Source: Romanomermis culicivorax
Taxonomy: Eukaryota > Nematoda > Enoplea > Mermithida > Mermithidae
DNA: 64,000 nucleotides
Assembly: GCA_963922205.1 (NCBI GenBank)
Contig: CAWUHX010000017.1
Location: forward strand, 744,001-808,000
Reading direction: 5' to 3'
The translations under genes were made by a program, and so were the position numbers. Shown one piece after another: positions 45,301 through 55,728 of this stretch. Numbering within the stretch: position 1 is the first letter of the stretch; every line of letters starts with the position of its first letter. The notes beneath the pieces are model-generated. The model worked only from the letters and a program-made list of their open reading frames with translations. It had not been told where the DNA came from and did no database searches.

Positions 45301-48300
45301 ATCGGACCCGGAAACGTAGCTACCCGGTGGCTCGGGTGGCCCGACATTGCTCAGGTATGTCAATAGGTAAAATCAAAACTGTTGGAAAAAAATATTTCTC
45401 AAAGCGTTTTTGTGAATTTTTTCTGAAGATAAATTTTCTCCAGTATTCGGCAACTTAATTTCAGCTGTCACATTTTTTTGTTTCATTAGCTGTCTATTTT
45501 TCTTTGAATAATTCTGTTTCAACTGTTTGATGGCTTCTTTGTGCCAATAGTGGCAAAGCAGAGTGGAAAAACAGATGCTTTACACAATCGTGGAATTTGT
45601 ATGTTCGGATGTACATTCCACAACCGTGTAAACTGTAAAGCTCCCAATGTTGTTTCTCAAATAGGAAAGATTTTTCTCAAACACATTTTTGCACAAAAAA
45701 AACCTTGTTTGTAGTGTACTCATTATGTACACTTCAAGGGGGCTTTTCTAAAACATAGTGTTATTTGAATCTAGTGGCTAAATGGTTATCAGAATTTCAA
45801 CTAAATCTGTCATTACCTAATGGCTGACAAAGTAGAAAAGTATTTCTCAAAGCCAGTCATAAACTTACTGGATTATTGTTATCATGAGAGAAGACTATTT
45901 TGAAACTACATACCTTTGAAAAAAGGAGAGTCCTAAATCACATTGTCATCTTTAAAATATTTTTTAAACTGATTTGAAGTAGGAAGACTTCTACACCCTG
46001 ATGAAGTCGACCACCAGATCAGGAAACAACTTGAAACTAAGAGTGATACCGAACAATTCTCTTTTATAAGCAGAACAATCAACATTTAGAACAAAAATTA
46101 TCATAGTTTTCGTCCGTAATAATCGGATATTTAAAGCCTTAGCAAAAAATTGATTTCGGACAAATGTAAATCCACTATTTTTTGACCATGCACATCAAAA
46201 TATGAAATTCTGGGGCCGGTTCCTCGAAGCTCCCGAACTTAATTCGTCAGCAAAATTGGCAGAAATTTTTTTGGGTTTCCCGAAGAAAATTTCGTTGACG
46301 AGATTTCACTGACGAAATGTTCAGTTCGTTGACGAAATTTTCAATTTTGTTTCCGCGAAATGTGGCTTTGAGTTTCTCAAAGCTCCCTAAATATTTTCCT
46401 GCCAAAATTTATAGCTCGTTGACAGATAAGGTTCGAACCTCTCTAACTGTTCATAACAGCTGTTTTTTAATGTACAAAGAATAGGACAAAAATCAATAGT
46501 CCTCTTTAATTATTCAAATCTATTGATTGATCAATTTTGTAATTTTTTTGTGTTCGATGTTCCAATGTTTTGAAGCATTGTGTCGCAACTTGGCACCCGT
46601 CTCACTTTAGCCCCCATCTCACTTTGGCGCCGCCTTAATTCGACGCCTTTGTCTTACTTTGTCGCCCAAGCTGTGTCTTACTTTGGCGCAGTGTTTTTTT
46701 TTGCACTGTGCAAAACTTTTTCCGCTCGTGCAAAACTTTTTTTTCAGCTTTTTTGCACCGTGCAAAAAAAATATTTATCAAGTGTGGAAAAAAATAGGTG
46801 TTTTCATACAGAAAAGGAGCATTTTGGTGCATTTTAGTAGGTCCAAATGTCAAAATTTTCCGGCGCTCCGCGCCGGTTATAGCTTCAATAATCATTATTT
46901 ATTGTCAAGCTCGGGCGCAGCCTTTAGCATGTCTACCTCCACTTATCACCAATTTTTAATAGTTTTATAATTATAGTACAAAAAATATAGTACGAAAGAA
47001 TTTTTGGGTGTGCAAAACTTTTTTGGCGATTTTTTTGCACCGTGCAAAACAGCTCGTGCAAAAAAACACTGCTTTGGCGCCCGTCTCACTTTAGTGCCCG
47101 TCATGCAAATTTTAGGAGCAGTTTTAAATTTTACATTTTGCTTTACACTATAAAATATCTTTACTTTCCTGTACAAAAATTATGTACTTTGCTGGAATCT
47201 TTTAGTAAGCTGCTGTATCTCGTGTTAATTCTTTATATAGTAATTTAGATCATAAAATCAACAGTACGTGGTGTGACAACGTTATGAAAATCCTACATTA
47301 GAGAAATGACGTGGATATTAAAAATTATTCTGTTAATCCTTTTCCCTTATTTTTTCCTATTTTCTGTATGACATTTCTTTTGTTTCCCTCTAATTTTTCA
47401 TCTGTTTCAGTTTCTTCCTTTCTATTCTCATCATTTTGAATCACACAATTCTATGTCCCACTGATTTTCCATTTTATTTTCATATTGTGTTATTTCTGTT
47501 TGTTTCTCCACTTTTGTTTCCATACATTTTTCCCGTTTTCCTTATTATTTTATATTCGTTTGTGTTTTTCTTTTTTTGCATTTCAGCTTCTGTTTTGTAC
47601 TTTTTTCCTTCCCTTTTTGCCTTCCCTCCTCTTTTCCTTTTTTCAAAAACTATCACGTTTGGGGCCTGGTCGTTCACGTTACTGTAGTATTTCTCTTATA
47701 GTCTGATAATTTCTGAGCCATCTTTAATTTGTCACAAATCTTTGTTACATTACGATCTATAGAAGAGACACGTGATATTTCAGGGCCACTGCAAAGCGAC
47801 CTCTACGGACAGGCTGTTTTTGTTTTTTTTTGGTTTTTTCCTCGTTCCCAAATTTTTTTCTCAAAAGACCTCATTTGAGGAAAAAAGTGGCGAATAGACG
47901 AAGAAACGGAGAACAAAAAAATCCAAAATACAGTAATTATTTTGACTAAGCAGCAAAATCAAGAGCCCTTATGTTACTGCAAATCACAAATGTTAATTCG
48001 ACAACGAACCAAAATTCGTTGACGAAAGCTTGGACGAGAATTCGTCAACGAACTAGAAATGGTTCGGAAGCTTTGAGAAACCCAAAAATAGGGTTCCCGA
48101 CATTTCGTCAACGAATTGGAAAATTTCGCTGACGAAATTTTTGTCAGCTTCGAGAAATCGGCCCCTGATGTGAAATGGGCAGTATTTGTATGATTCATGT
48201 ACCGCCCACTATTAGCTTTTTTCGTTTATTTTTCTAATGTTCTTTGCTCCCTTTTAAAACGCAGCTATAATAATAATATTATTATTCTTATTTTTAAACA

Positions 48301-51300
48301 CACTTTTTCAGTGCACTGTAACTAAAATGGAAAATTTTTAAAAGCAGGGAAAGTTGAATTTTCTGAAATTCGTTTCAATTTCATCATGTACAAAGAAATC
48401 ATCATACAAAGCATCTCTCATAGAAGTACTGTGCTTTAGATGTTCTTCGATTAGAACAGTAAATCTCATTGCATTACTGGCTCTCAGTAACTGGACATTG
48501 CGACAGAAAGTAAGCTTCCAAAATGTTTCTTAATATTCATTAATGATAATGTTTCAACAATCATCAAGTTGGCAAGCATAATAATATCAACAGAAAAGTT
48601 GAAATCATAATTACTCTTCAAAAAATATCAAATATTAATTAGAGATGAAATAGAATTACAGCTGCTCTGAGAAGGTTCATCGAGTAATGATTCTAAACTT
48701 CCTATGTACACTCTAGCCAAAGTCAAATAAATAATGATGCTAATGCTTGAAACCAGTGCGAAGCGCAGGAAAAATTTTGAGGTTTTGGACTTAAAACAAC
48801 TACATCATAACAATCCAAATCAAAATTCCTTGGCTTTTCCAGGCTTTTCAGGCTGGTGAACACTCTGCTAAGGGCAAAAGAATTGAACTAACTGGCACCA
48901 AAATTATGTTTGTGAAAATTTTGTACTGTTTGCACACAAAAACCGACATTTTTTTAAGAGTCTTTAAGAAAAGACATTCTTCAAGAATACTCTAAAAGAT
49001 TTTTGGCGGCCCTGGGCGGCCGCCCAGTTCGTCTCCCACCCAAGAACGGCCCTGTCAATCAAATATTGGTTGAGTAATGGTACTAGACTTCATAAGAACC
49101 GCACTTTAGCCAAACATAAATAAATAATGATGTTAATGCCTAAAAACGGCGCGAAGCGCTTGAACGCTAATTCGGCTTATCATTCAATAATTGAGACTTG
49201 CAATAAAAACAAATACATCATAAAAATCCTAATCGAAATTCCCTGACTTTTCCAGGTTTTTCCAGGCATAAATTTTTCCTCTGACGTTTCCAAATCGCGG
49301 CGTAACTATTTATTAGCTGATGTGCATTGTTTTCTGCTTGTATACATGTAGTGTAAACGCCAAGACTATCAAGTTATTGTTCAATATGCACTCCGTACGT
49401 TTCTACACATACATCAACATCGTTCAACACCATCTACTTTTTTTGAATATATGCCATTACCCGAATTACCCTCGGGTACTGGGCAACGCTTGTCCGATTC
49501 TACGCGAATAATTCGGGTACCCGGTGTGAAGCTCTAATTAAACCACGTATGGTATAAATGTATAAAAATCACTTTCTAAGTACTTTCATCGCTAATCCCA
49601 TGAAATTTCTGTTACGTCAGTTTAGCGTAAAACGAACGCAGTTTGTATAACTCATTCACAATGCAAAAATGTTGTTTTTCTAACTATTCTGGGTTCTGCT
49701 CTAGTATCGTGTAATGAACATCATTTTTTAGGGCAGTATCCAACTACCTATGCTCAAACGAAAGCCTCGCCGACGTGGCCCGAAAAATTGGCGCCGCTGA
49801 TTTAATATTCTCTTTGGTATTTTGACTCAAAACTAAGGATTTCACTCATTTTTGGTTCGCTTTTCTGCTTTACGAGATTTCAGGCTTTTTTGTTCTGAAA
49901 ATCATGAGCCAAATGTCTTCTGGGTCGACATTTTTAGGAGCCAAGTTTAAATTCTGGGGGCCAAAGATATTTAATTGATGAATATCGAAAAATAGCCTTG
50001 TAACACTGTGGAATGTATATAATCAAATTATATGGATATCCAATCAGTTGATACGTGTTCAAAAAAGTTTGTGTTCAATTCAATTTCAATCAAAAATCGA
50101 TTTTATTTCCAACCAGCGTTTTTCGGGCTACAGTGGAAAATTTACAAAAATTGGCCAACAAATCTTTGTGCGAAGAAATTTTTTGTATGCAAAAAACAAG
50201 ATATTTCGTGTATTTTTGCACAAATCTTTAAAGATAGCACTTTATTTCATAACTTTCTGGTACAAAAGTATAGGGTATTGAAAATGCAGCTTCTGTTCTT
50301 ATTGTCAAGTTGTTTCTTATCTTTTCGGCGCTAGATGCCGAAATTTTTTTTAGATTCTGACATTCTAAAATTCCGGAAAATTAAATTAAGGATAACTTAT
50401 TCAATAAACATGAAGTTCGAAAACATATCTGTATCATTTTACAAATTAAAAAATATGTTCTTACTTTCGTGAGTTTGAAAAAATTCAAATTAAACTTGAA
50501 ATTTCAGGAAATCACCTCCATGGTGATTATGAATCCAAACTCGGCTCCATGTTTAAAATTATAGTTACGAAAAAATTCAAAAAATTGACATTCTGACCCC
50601 TGAAATCCACCAAAGTTCATCTTCTCCTTGCCGAACCTCCGCGTTTTTCCCCTTTTCGAAAATGGTTTTCCCCGAAAAGCTTGATTTTTTGCAAAATAGT
50701 GGATAGACTAATCCAAAGATTTTATAAAATGAACTCCGGCGCCAAGTGCCGAAAAGCGTTTGGTGTTTTATGATTTTAGAGCCCGTAAAACACTTACTTT
50801 ATATCTAAAATTGGATAAAAAATAACTAGAATTCACTAAAATATAAATCAAAATCTTAGGACCCAAAATGGCTCCTTGACCTAAAATTTTAAGAGTCATT
50901 TCCAAATTTTTAGGTGTCCAAGCCCCTAAAGTGACCAAAGAAAGCCTGCGAGATTTTCAATAATTAATTTTGATCAGTCTGCTGAGAAGAATTCTTTTCG
51001 ATTTTTTCTTATGCCGGTTACCTTTTAAATCTTTATGATACGCGCTCAAATTTTCAGAGCTGTAATAGAAATGCTCCGGATCAGACATTTGAAAAACTGA
51101 ACAATCTCTTTTTTTTATTCAATTATAACACGAAAATGTCTGTAGTATTTCGGACAGCTAAAAATTAGAACAGCGTTTTTACTTTCAAAGCATATCAATG
51201 ACTTTCTATTATGCTTACTTTCAGGACTTTCCGCCGAAAGATGAGACATTAACCGATTCATTTTTCGCCGTCGTTGGTGGTATAAACCATGATTCAGTAC

Positions 51301-52687
51301 CGTTTTCATTATTGTATTGCTTCTTCCGTGAATTCCCATTTCACGTACAGTTCTATCTTTTAACAGGGATGTCAAAAAGCCGAGCGATTCGTTCAAGATT
51401 TTCTCCTAACTAAATTGTACGGAAAAGATATTAACGAAATTTTCAACGTCAGGGAGCCCGAATTATTGTTGATGGCTGTTTTAAAAAGTCGTGGCGAATC
51501 AGCTCCGGAACCAAGGTGGTCATTGGCCGTTGAAATGTTCCTTAAAATACAAAATTGTTTTATTTCAACTGTGTCTTCTTATGAGTTGTCGTTGAGTACT
51601 CTCTGCGCCGTTCTAAGTCTCACTGAGGACAGACTGTCATTCTATTTTTATGTATAAATGCTGTAAAATCGAATTTTCACCTACTCGACAAAAATTCTAT
51701 AGGGCTTTCGGGTATTGTAGGACCAAGTCTAATATCGAATTTTTTACTTTCTAGGTTACATAAAACTCTTGTCCTCATGATTTGCCTTCTCACATGCTGA
51801 ATAGCTTTAGAATACTGTTGAAAGTTTTGACGCTTGTAAAAGTTGCTATTTCCGTTGACTGAAAGTTCTGTCCAATCGCTCAAAAATTCTCGAATAACTG
51901 ATTCATTTTTATCATTTTCCGTAGGTTATTGCGACAGTCTGGATCTTTTACCGTAACGCCTATCTATGTCGTTGGATTTTACGTCGAAAAACAGCTTTTG
52001 GGACAATGTGAGTGCTGTTAATTTGGCGTATATGCCTGTAATTAAATTCTGCGAAATTCATCCAGCAACATTTTTTCCGTCCAGAAAATGTCAATTCTGG
52101 AAAGTTCGATTAATTCGTAAGACTTTGTTCCAATAGACTGCAAGTTGTGAACATCCGTTTTATTTCAATTGTGGTTCCAATTTCAAGTTCGTTATTTGCA
52201 CGGAAGAATTAATTGCTTGAAATGCTCAAAATCAGCTTCGAATTCTGTCAAAAAAAGAACTTGTCTTTTCCAGCCCCATCATAAAATCCTCGATTTTGTA
52301 TTTCTAGCCGCCGGAGAATCCGTTTCAATAGCCAGAAAAATGGCCGCTCGCGAAAGTCTGAAAGTTTTGTTTGGCACGAACAATTTAGAAAGCCGATCGC
52401 CTTATGTTTTCGATCGCGATCATAATTTGGACGATTTGAAAAATCGAACGAATTACAGATTTTCGTCGGAAATTTCGGATAACGAAGCGTCTTTGTTATT
52501 AGATTTGGTAAATTCTGTAGAAAATGAACCGTTGACGCCCGATTTGTTGAATACGACGTTCAAAAATGTTATCGAGCCGACGTTCGGTGTCGTTTTGAGG
52601 CGGCGTTTGAAACATTATTTCTACAAAGGAACGCCTCATCGTAAAGTCAAACGAAATTTTATTCAACCTAAACCGGAAACCATTTAA
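39387..52687 (+). CDS. mrpl-44: Mitochondrial large ribosomal subunit protein mL44 (multi-exon)
   Basis: RNase III-like protein of the mitochondrial large subunit. Exons: 39387-39450, 39508-39622, 41481-41668, 42068-42143, 48440-48509 (tentative), 51225-51296, 51367-51515, 51925-52007, 52308-52687. Phases fit throughout and give 398 codons plus TAA. Exon 1 is a basic, Ser-rich leader that suits mitochondrial import. The RNase III-like part runs from NYEAELFAFGSRLKERF to the end of exon 7. Exons 8-9 carry the dsRNA-binding-like end (VTPIYVVGFYVEKQLLGQ, then AGESVSIARKMAARESL), followed by a C-terminal tail of about 90 residues. Exon junctions use AG/GT. Introns 3-5 hold several MITEs and R repeats, so the gene spans 13.3 kb. 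The family call is strong. Exon 5 is chosen by phase and splice sites, not by clear similarity. Confidence 0.88.
40075..40474. mobile_element. MITE-like repeat, family X, copy 2
   Basis: Best-preserved copy, with inverted ends CATACATGCAC and GTGCATGTATG. It aligns with 10149-10508 over most of its length. It lies in intron 2 of the mL44 gene. Confidence 0.7.
40785..41012. mobile_element. MITE, family M, copy 1
   Basis: A 228-bp element with inverted ends (GCAGTGTTTTTT and AAAAAACACTGC) and several GTGCAAAAC units in both arms. It is flanked by TTGGTA on both sides (40779-40784 and 41013-41018), a 6-bp target duplication. It lies in intron 2 of the mL44 gene. Confidence 0.85.
42421..42478 (-). 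repeat. GGGTACC dispersed repeat fragment, inverted
   Basis: It begins GAGCTTCACACGG and holds CCCGAGTACCCG, the inverse of the end shared by 7223-7287 and 49471-49534. It lies in intron 4 of the mL44 gene. Confidence 0.5.
43160..43830 (+). repeat. Dispersed repeat R, uninterrupted copy
   Basis: This copy joins the two halves seen at 20894-21410 and 35401-35780, which proves that the pogo element split an R copy. The GC hairpin is degraded here. No coding capacity. Confidence 0.7.
44020..44085. repeat. 17-bp perfect inverted repeat
   Basis: ACATTTAACATTATCGT (44020-44036) is exactly inverted at 44069-44085 with a 32-base loop. It may be a small terminal-repeat relic or a hairpin. It lies in intron 4 of the mL44 gene. 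Confidence 0.75.
45140..45255 (+). repeat. Pyrimidine-rich tract
   Basis: Long runs of CTTTC and TCCCTTT-type sequence on the plus strand, preceded by TTGATTG-type short repeats. Simple sequence without coding evidence. Confidence 0.5.
46688..47072. mobile_element. MITE, family M, copy 2, holding an R fragment
   Basis: Ends GCAGTGTTTTTTTTTGCAC and GCAAAAAAACACTGC, flanked by TTTGGC (46682-46687 and 47073-47078), a 6-bp duplication. About 46785-46965 inside matches repeat R, including the hairpin CCGGCGCTCCGCGCCGG at 46860-46876. M landed in a T-family repeat unit. Confidence 0.8.
46860..46876 (+). repeat. GC hairpin of the recurring CGGCGC type
   Basis: A 17-base perfect hairpin with 7-bp stem and TCC loop in AT-rich surroundings. 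About ten similar hairpins occur in the window; the finding lists their positions. Confidence 0.75.
48440..48509 (+). CDS. mrpl-44: Tentative exon 5 of the mL44 gene
   Basis: Seventy bases between GTGCTTTAG and AAA|GTAAGC, open in the frame required by exon 4 (phase 2 in) and exon 6 (phase 0 out). It adds 24 residues ending LSNWTLRQK before DFPP, the place where family members have about 25-30 residues. Similarity is weak; splice sites and phase are the main support. Confidence 0.45.
49471..49534 (+). repeat. GGGTACC dispersed repeat fragment
   Basis: Aligns with 7223-7287 over about 64 bases up to the shared GTGTGAAGCTC. It lies in the mL44 intron before exon 6. Confidence 0.55.
49535..51224. 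other. Intron sequence of mL44; hairpin repeats only
   Basis: AT-rich. It holds a hairpin of the recurring type at 50737-50751 and a decayed one near 50326-50340. The ORFs around 50032-50334 are low in complexity and lie in the intron. Confidence 0.4.
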
Positions 52688-52792
52688 TATAATTGCCATT
52701 GAGTTCATGTTTTTTTAGAAATAAAATCGAGGAAAATATACTTCTCAGAAGGACATTTTAAAATACATTTGAATAATGAAAGTGGACAATGA

Positions 52793-53086
52793 ACATATAT
52801 GCACGTGTGGGGGTATTGATCCACAGCAAATTTTGATTGAACCTCAGCAGATTCTTGCTGTCCTCCAGCATTGGTCGAGAAGATGTTTTTTTAAACGGAG
52901 CGTACTCGATTCCAAGGGAGTAAGATCAAAACTTTGCAAATGGGTGACCACGCAAATAGTTTTACGTACCTGACTAATAAAGAATATGTGGTGCTTGGAT
53001 GTTGGAGACCTTTTTCGTGAAGAAAAAGTTTTACCCCATCCCCCGTACAGGCTGACTTCTAGCGAAATTTCTATGCCGTGTATGTA
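52793..53086. mobile_element. MITE-like repeat, family X, copy 3
   Basis: Diverged, shortened relative of 10149-10508 and 40075-40474, sharing ATATGCACGTG at the left and CCGTGTATGT at the right. It lies between the mL44 and UBE2K genes. Confidence 0.6.
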
Positions 53087-53578
53087 AGAACAAGTACTAT
53101 TTATTTCTTTTGCGTGCTTTTACTAAACTGGAAATTTGTGACCATCCTTGCGAAAAATTTTATTGTAAAGGATTCGTTCAAACGATTTTGACTACATGAC
53201 TAATTTTAGCCATTTTTCAGTTTATAGAAGCATTTTGATAAAATGTAGAATATTCAGTGTGCTATGAAAGTTGCAATATTTCACTGTTCATCCTCTCAGC
53301 AATAAAGCGCAAAGGAGTATTTTAGCTTTTCCCATGGTAAGGGAAACCGCTGTGGCAATAAAGGTCGGCAATTTGCATTGAACATGTCTATCCAAAAAGC
53401 ATTGTGAAAAAATTCATGTTACAAAGAGAAGAAAGTTCTCTTACTTCACAATGATAGATTTTCGATTTACATGCTCTAGTTCTTTGTTGGTTCACTCAGA
53501 TTTATTTGCTTTTAAATTTCCTAAGTGTGATCTTAAACTTATGTAAAACTACTGCTTATACGGTCAAAACGAATAATA
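53087..53578. other. Upstream region of the UBE2K-like gene
   Basis: AT-rich intergenic sequence, probably containing the promoter. No core element was recognised. Confidence 0.4.
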
Positions 53579-55728
53579 ATGAGCAATTCTTCAAGTTTAA
53601 GAATATTAAAAGAATTGAAAGAATGGCAATTAGATGAACACGATGATACGGGTATCAGATTAGAATACGTCGGTGAATCTCTATCAGAATTTTGCGGTAA
53701 GTTCAGATTTCAAATTAGGCACAAATGGCGATCACTGCAGCCAGAAGGACTGTGAAATTTTTACCTAATTTTTACTACAATGAGCTTGTCCGGGTCGCAA
53801 CTCATACAGGTACTAGTGCGTCTGTGGCCACCCATTTTATAACGTGTGTAATGCAAAAGGTACCTACAGTCTGTTTTTTATAAAATGCTTCCAGATACAA
53901 AAGTGACACAAATCAGTACTGCCGTCGAAATCGTTTACATAAAGTTCTTTCTGTAAAATTTTTATAATAATAGGGTAAAATGTGTGAGGAGGCATAAACG
54001 GTATAACGTGGTGCCTGCTAAATGATAGCCTAAGCCTAAAGCCCAATTCAGAAGTGCAGTCGCCGACTGTCGCCAATTGTCGGTGACAAAAATCCTGGGA
54101 TTGCTTATGCCTAAAGGGTCATGTATACTTGATTTTTCGATAGAATCGAACGGATGACCAGCAGCTTGAAACGTTCAGCCTGAAAATCCACCGAACTGAA
54201 CAAATATTTCCCTTTCATTCGCTAACGTTTGTCGACTTCATTCTGTTACGTTCGGCCAAAAAAGGCAGGTATAAATGACCGTTGAGCCTAAGCCAAGCCT
54301 GAGCGAGGTTCGTACTGTTGCCTAAGGTTACGCGTCATAACCAGTTACTGTAGGTACTATTTCGGTTACACACGTTATAAGATGGGTGGCCACTAGGCGC
54401 ACTAATACCACTCATACATTCATGGTGATAACAGTGCGCCAGACAGTTTGGGCTTGATTTTTTTGGCCACCTTGCATCAGAGTTACCATTAATTTTTATT
54501 ATGTAAAATTTCAGCTATCATCAAAGGTCCATCCGATACACCCTATTGTAAAGGCAAATTTCAATTGAGCATCAAACTACCGCCTAACTACCCGTTCCAG
54601 CCGCCCAAAATCCATTTTTTGACTCGCATTTGGCATCCGAATATCAGTTCGGTCACCGGCGCCCTGTGTTTGGACATTTTGAACAAAAATCGTTGGTCGC
54701 CGGTCATGACCTTGAAAACCATGCTCTTGTCCGTCCAATCCTTATTGGCCGATCCGAAACCCAACGACCCTCAAGACGCTGTCGTCGCCGGTCAATACTT
54801 GCAAGGGTTCGACGAATTTAGGGAAACAGCTCGTTATTGGTCGCAATATTTTGCACAAGTAGCAATGACAAAATATTGAGACTAATCAGCAAGGAATCCT
54901 GTTGTTTTCCGAAAGTATTTTTGCTATAACTATGTACAGGTACAGTAAGTGCTAAGGCTTGTTTTGCTTAAAGGAGTAGTAGCCCCAACTCAGTAGTACG
55001 CATACAAAATGTCCAATTGCTGCGATGAGCGTTAGTACTGAATTGCACACGACCTGCTACTGAAAACGTTTTATGCAGTTGACGCACAATAAATCAGCCT
55101 ACTTTTGCATTAAATCATGCAAAAACAATTGGTTACCTGAGCTGAAAGCATGTCTTACCGTAAATTTAACGTTTTTTTATGTGCACAACAGGTATTATCG
55201 CTCCACATTAATCCGAAGCGGGATTGAAGAAAATACAATATTTGTGATAAAAACTACACACAAAGACTTGGTTGAAATCGGAATCGGTTCTATTCTCGGA
55301 ATTTTTCTCGTGTTCAAAGTCTACGTACAATTCGTGCTCGATTAGCGCCACTGTGCTTTTTTCGTGGTTTGACCTTCAGAAATTCATATTTTTTGCACTA
55401 GAATATGACAGCCAGCAACAAATCAAGATCTGATCTGAATGGGATCATTTTGAAACGATCATTCAGTATTCTGCTCACAATAATATTTCATGTCTGCATT
55501 AATTGTCACACTTGGATTTTTCAAGAAGAATTTGTTCCATTGAACATCTTGAAAACTTCATATAATTGCTCATTAATTTTGCAGGCACCAGGTAATAAAG
55601 TCGAAGACTATGAACGAAAAGTGACAACAGTATATCAGATGGGTTTTGGCAAAGACGATGCCCTTGTTGCATTGAGCCATTGCCATTGGAATGTCGATCA
55701 AGCGATTAACAAGCTTTGCAATGATTAA
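53579..55728 (+). CDS. Ubiquitin-conjugating enzyme E2, UBE2K (E2-25K) type with UBA domain
   Basis: E2 enzyme that takes ubiquitin from E1 and builds chains, acting in cytosol and nucleus. Exons 53579-53696, 54515-54858 and 55585-55728 join in phase (donors GCG|GTAAGT and CAA|GTAGCA; acceptors AATTTCAG and TTTTGCAG) into 201 residues, close to the usual length of about 200. The catalytic fold is complete: PPNYPFQPPKIHFLTRIWHP, the active-site Cys in TGALCLDIL, and DPQDAVVAGQY. The last exon is a UBA domain (VYQMGFGKDDALVALSHCHW). Intron 1 carries a 600-bp MITE. The start is the first ATG before the conserved helix LRILKELKEW. The best match by layout is UBE2K, ubc-20 in C. elegans. The second donor, GTAGCA, is weaker than the first. 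Confidence 0.93.
53806..54405. mobile_element. MITE in intron 1 of the UBE2K gene
   Basis: Ends of about 70 bp are inverted: TGGCCACCCATTTTATAACG at left and its near inverse around 54373-54395 at right, with CAGGTACTAGTGCG against its partner at the outer edge. The interior contains GCCTAA-type runs. No coding capacity. Confidence 0.7.
54027..54044 (+). repeat. GCCTAA-type telomere-like run
   Basis: AGCCTAAGCCTAAAGCCC is a degenerate run of the inverse of TTAGGC, with a second short run at 54286-54331. Both lie inside the intron MITE. Confidence 0.5.

Larger units (their letters stand above)
46212..48165. mobile_element. Foldback DNA element with TTCGTTGACGAAA subrepeats
   Basis: The ends GGGGCCGGTTCCTCGAAGC and GCTTCGAGAAATCGGCCCC are inverted. 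Arms of about 200 bp are built of repeated TTCGTTGACGAAATT-type palindromic units. A T-family fragment and an M-type MITE sit inside. No transposase or clear target duplication was found. It lies in intron 4 of the mL44 gene. Confidence 0.75.

Noticed and set aside
21057..46876. GC hairpins as Helitron 3' ends
   Set aside because: Helitrons end with a hairpin about ten bases before CTRR; no consistent CTRR follows these hairpins.
47436..47706. Hydrophobic ORFs of 73-83 codons
   Set aside because: T-rich, low-complexity sequence inside a foldback element; overlapping frames look equally hydrophobic.
55073..55345. 90-codon ORF in UBE2K intron 2 as an extra exon or SAM-like domain
   Set aside because: Exons 2 and 3 join in phase to a full UBE2K-length protein without it, and the SAM resemblance is only a few residues.
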